Source of the DNA: an uncultured Rhodospirillales bacterium
GTDB taxonomy: Bacteria; Pseudomonadota; Alphaproteobacteria; Acetobacterales; Acetobacteraceae
Length of the DNA stretch: 6,505 nt
NCBI GenBank assembly: GCA_903928045.1
Contig: CAIYPH010000524.1
Location: 1-6,505 of the forward strand
Direction: 5' to 3'
Part shown: positions 6,100-6,505 of the stretch, piece by piece
Numbering within the stretch: the first letter of the stretch is position 1
Layout: each line of letters opens with the position of its first letter
Notes under the pieces: generated by a model
Seen by the model: only the letters and a program-made list of their open reading frames with translations
What the model was told of the DNA's origin: nothing
The model's database searches: none
Position numbers and translations under genes: made by a program

Positions 6100-6505
6100 T
6101 TACGCGCAGCGGCGTTCGCGGTCAATGCGGGGGAGTATATTACGATATCGTAACATTCTGGACGTGCGGATGCGGCACGTCCGGCAGGCGGTTTTTCGTC
6201 GGGGCGGCGGGCGGGCGCGTGCCATGGGAGCGGCGAGACGCGACGCCAGCGCGAGCGGAGCCGTAACGCGGCGAAAAGCGGGGCGGGCGAGCGTGCGCGC
6301 CATGCGGGGCGCGGGTTCGCCGGGCGCCAATGATTCGTCGGGCGCCAATGATTCTTCGGGCGCGACGCTGCGGGTGAAGCGGAAATGCACGGATTCCCCG
6401 CGCAGCATGCGCAGGAACCACGGCAGGCGCCGGCGACGGGCGCGGGGAGCCGTGGCGATGGACGGGGTGGGGGGCGCCGGTTCGGCGGCAACGGGCGCCG
6501 GGGCG
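6100..6505 (-). CDS. Possible 3' part of an upstream gene (partial, doubtful)
   Basis: A minus-strand frame is open from the window edge to a TAA at 6100-6102 (134 codons visible). It starts with an Ala/Pro-rich stretch, then RRRRLPWFLRMLRGESVHFR and FTRSVAPEES, followed by a LAPDES-type repeat. That first half looks protein-like. The rest is Arg/Pro-rich and, over the palindrome at 6140-6153, uses codons unusual for this GC-rich DNA (TTA, ATA, CGA). The palindrome and hairpin before gapR also argue that this part is non-coding. A plus-strand frame from ATG 6170 or 6224 is also open to the edge but very Arg-rich and lacks a ribosome-binding site. I do not recognise any family; the 6160-6505 stretch may be largely intergenic. 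Confidence 0.25.
   Translation of the reverse strand, partial: APAPVAAEPAPPTPSIATAPRARRRRLPWFLRMLRGESVHFRFTRSVAPEESLAPDESLAPGEPAPRMARTLARPAFRRVTAPLALASRLAAPMARARPPPRRKTACRTCRIRTSRMLRYRNILPRIDRERRCA
6134..6139 (-). promoter_or_regulatory. Candidate -10 box (TATACT) of the gapR promoter
   Basis: The minus strand carries TATACT, one mismatch from TATAAT, in the only AT-rich patch upstream of gapR. A start site about 7 bases on would give a leader of roughly 55 nt. No good -35 hexamer lies 16-18 bp upstream (TCCAGA-like), so the promoter may need an activator or a different sigma preference. Confidence 0.45.
6140..6153. promoter_or_regulatory. Perfect 14-bp palindrome TTACGATATCGTAA, candidate operator
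   Basis: The site is fully self-complementary and abuts the -10-like box of gapR. It lies where the -35/-10 spacer would be, a classic position for a dimeric repressor. It stands out as AT-rich in very GC-rich surroundings. I do not recognise the regulator; the length and symmetry suit a TetR-, MarR- or ArsR-type dimer, but this is inference. Confidence 0.55.
6158..6184. repeat. Hairpin just upstream of the gapR promoter
   Basis: GGACGTGC (6160-6167) pairs perfectly with GCACGTCC (6175-6182) across a 7-base loop. It is extended by a T-G wobble and a C-G pair to 6158/6184. It could end transcripts arriving from the right on the minus strand before the gapR promoter. The bases that follow on that strand are AT-rich but not a T-run. 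On the plus strand a TTTTT (6192-6196) follows 8 bases after the stem. Confidence 0.4.
6321..6356. repeat. Two 18-bp direct repeats CGGGCGCCAATGATTC(G/T)T
   Basis: The units at 6321-6338 and 6339-6356 differ at one base, and a third partial unit (CGGGCGC) follows at 6357-6363. The period is a multiple of three; on the minus strand it would code for a repeated LAPDES/LAPEES hexapeptide. Each full unit contains a GATTC (GANTC) site. Confidence 0.85.

Noticed and set aside
5169..6491. 440-codon minus-strand frame spanning gapR and the membrane-protein gene
   Set aside because: It is out of frame with both, very Arg/Pro-rich, and crosses the palindromes and promoter-like island; gapR is unmistakable in its own frame.
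6170..6505. Plus-strand frame from ATG 6170 or 6224, open to the window edge, divergent from gapR
   Set aside because: The AT-rich patch upstream could serve a divergent gene, but no Shine-Dalgarno is seen, the composition is Arg/Gly-rich and no domain is recognisable. Not enough to call.

Overview
The window reads as an ordinary chromosomal stretch of a GC-rich alphaproteobacterium. The best taxonomic marker is the small gene at 5786-6070, a DUF2312/GapR-type nucleoid protein, a family found essentially in Alphaproteobacteria. The strong G/C bias at third codon positions and the style of the genes would suit Rhodospirillales/Acetobacteraceae, but that finer placement is inference. No tRNA, rRNA, CRISPR array, transposase or phage gene was seen.

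Layout. Positions 1-99 are non-coding and hold two tandem hairpins downstream of a leftward operon. That operon (3212 to 100, minus strand) has an M3-family oligoendopeptidase (PepF type) followed by an ABC1/UbiB-family atypical kinase. The two genes overlap by a GTGA junction and the kinase has its own strong Shine-Dalgarno, so they are probably translationally coupled. A 104-bp gap (3213-3316) separates the peptidase from a divergent plus-strand long-chain acyl-CoA synthetase (3317-5032). Its stop codon lies only 3 bp from the stop of a convergent minus-strand gene (5036-5686). That gene encodes an unrecognised 216-residue protein with one N-terminal membrane helix and a long Ala/Lys/Pro-rich tail. 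Upstream of it on the same strand are a perfect 20-bp palindrome and then gapR.

Upstream of gapR is an AT-rich island (about 6134-6157) with a TATACT -10-like box and a perfect 14-bp palindrome, TTACGATATCGTAA, a candidate operator. From 6160 to the end nothing is convincingly coding. A minus-strand frame open from the window edge down to 6100 looks protein-like only in its first ~50 residues, and an 18-bp direct repeat lies inside it.

How the genes may work together: the peptidase-kinase pair is a likely co-expressed unit of unknown joint role. The acyl-CoA synthetase activates fatty acids for beta-oxidation or lipid synthesis. GapR acts on chromosome topology. I see no convincing new multi-gene system. 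The least explained elements are the membrane-anchored Ala-rich protein beside gapR, the operator-like palindrome in front of gapR, and the paired hairpin element at the left edge.
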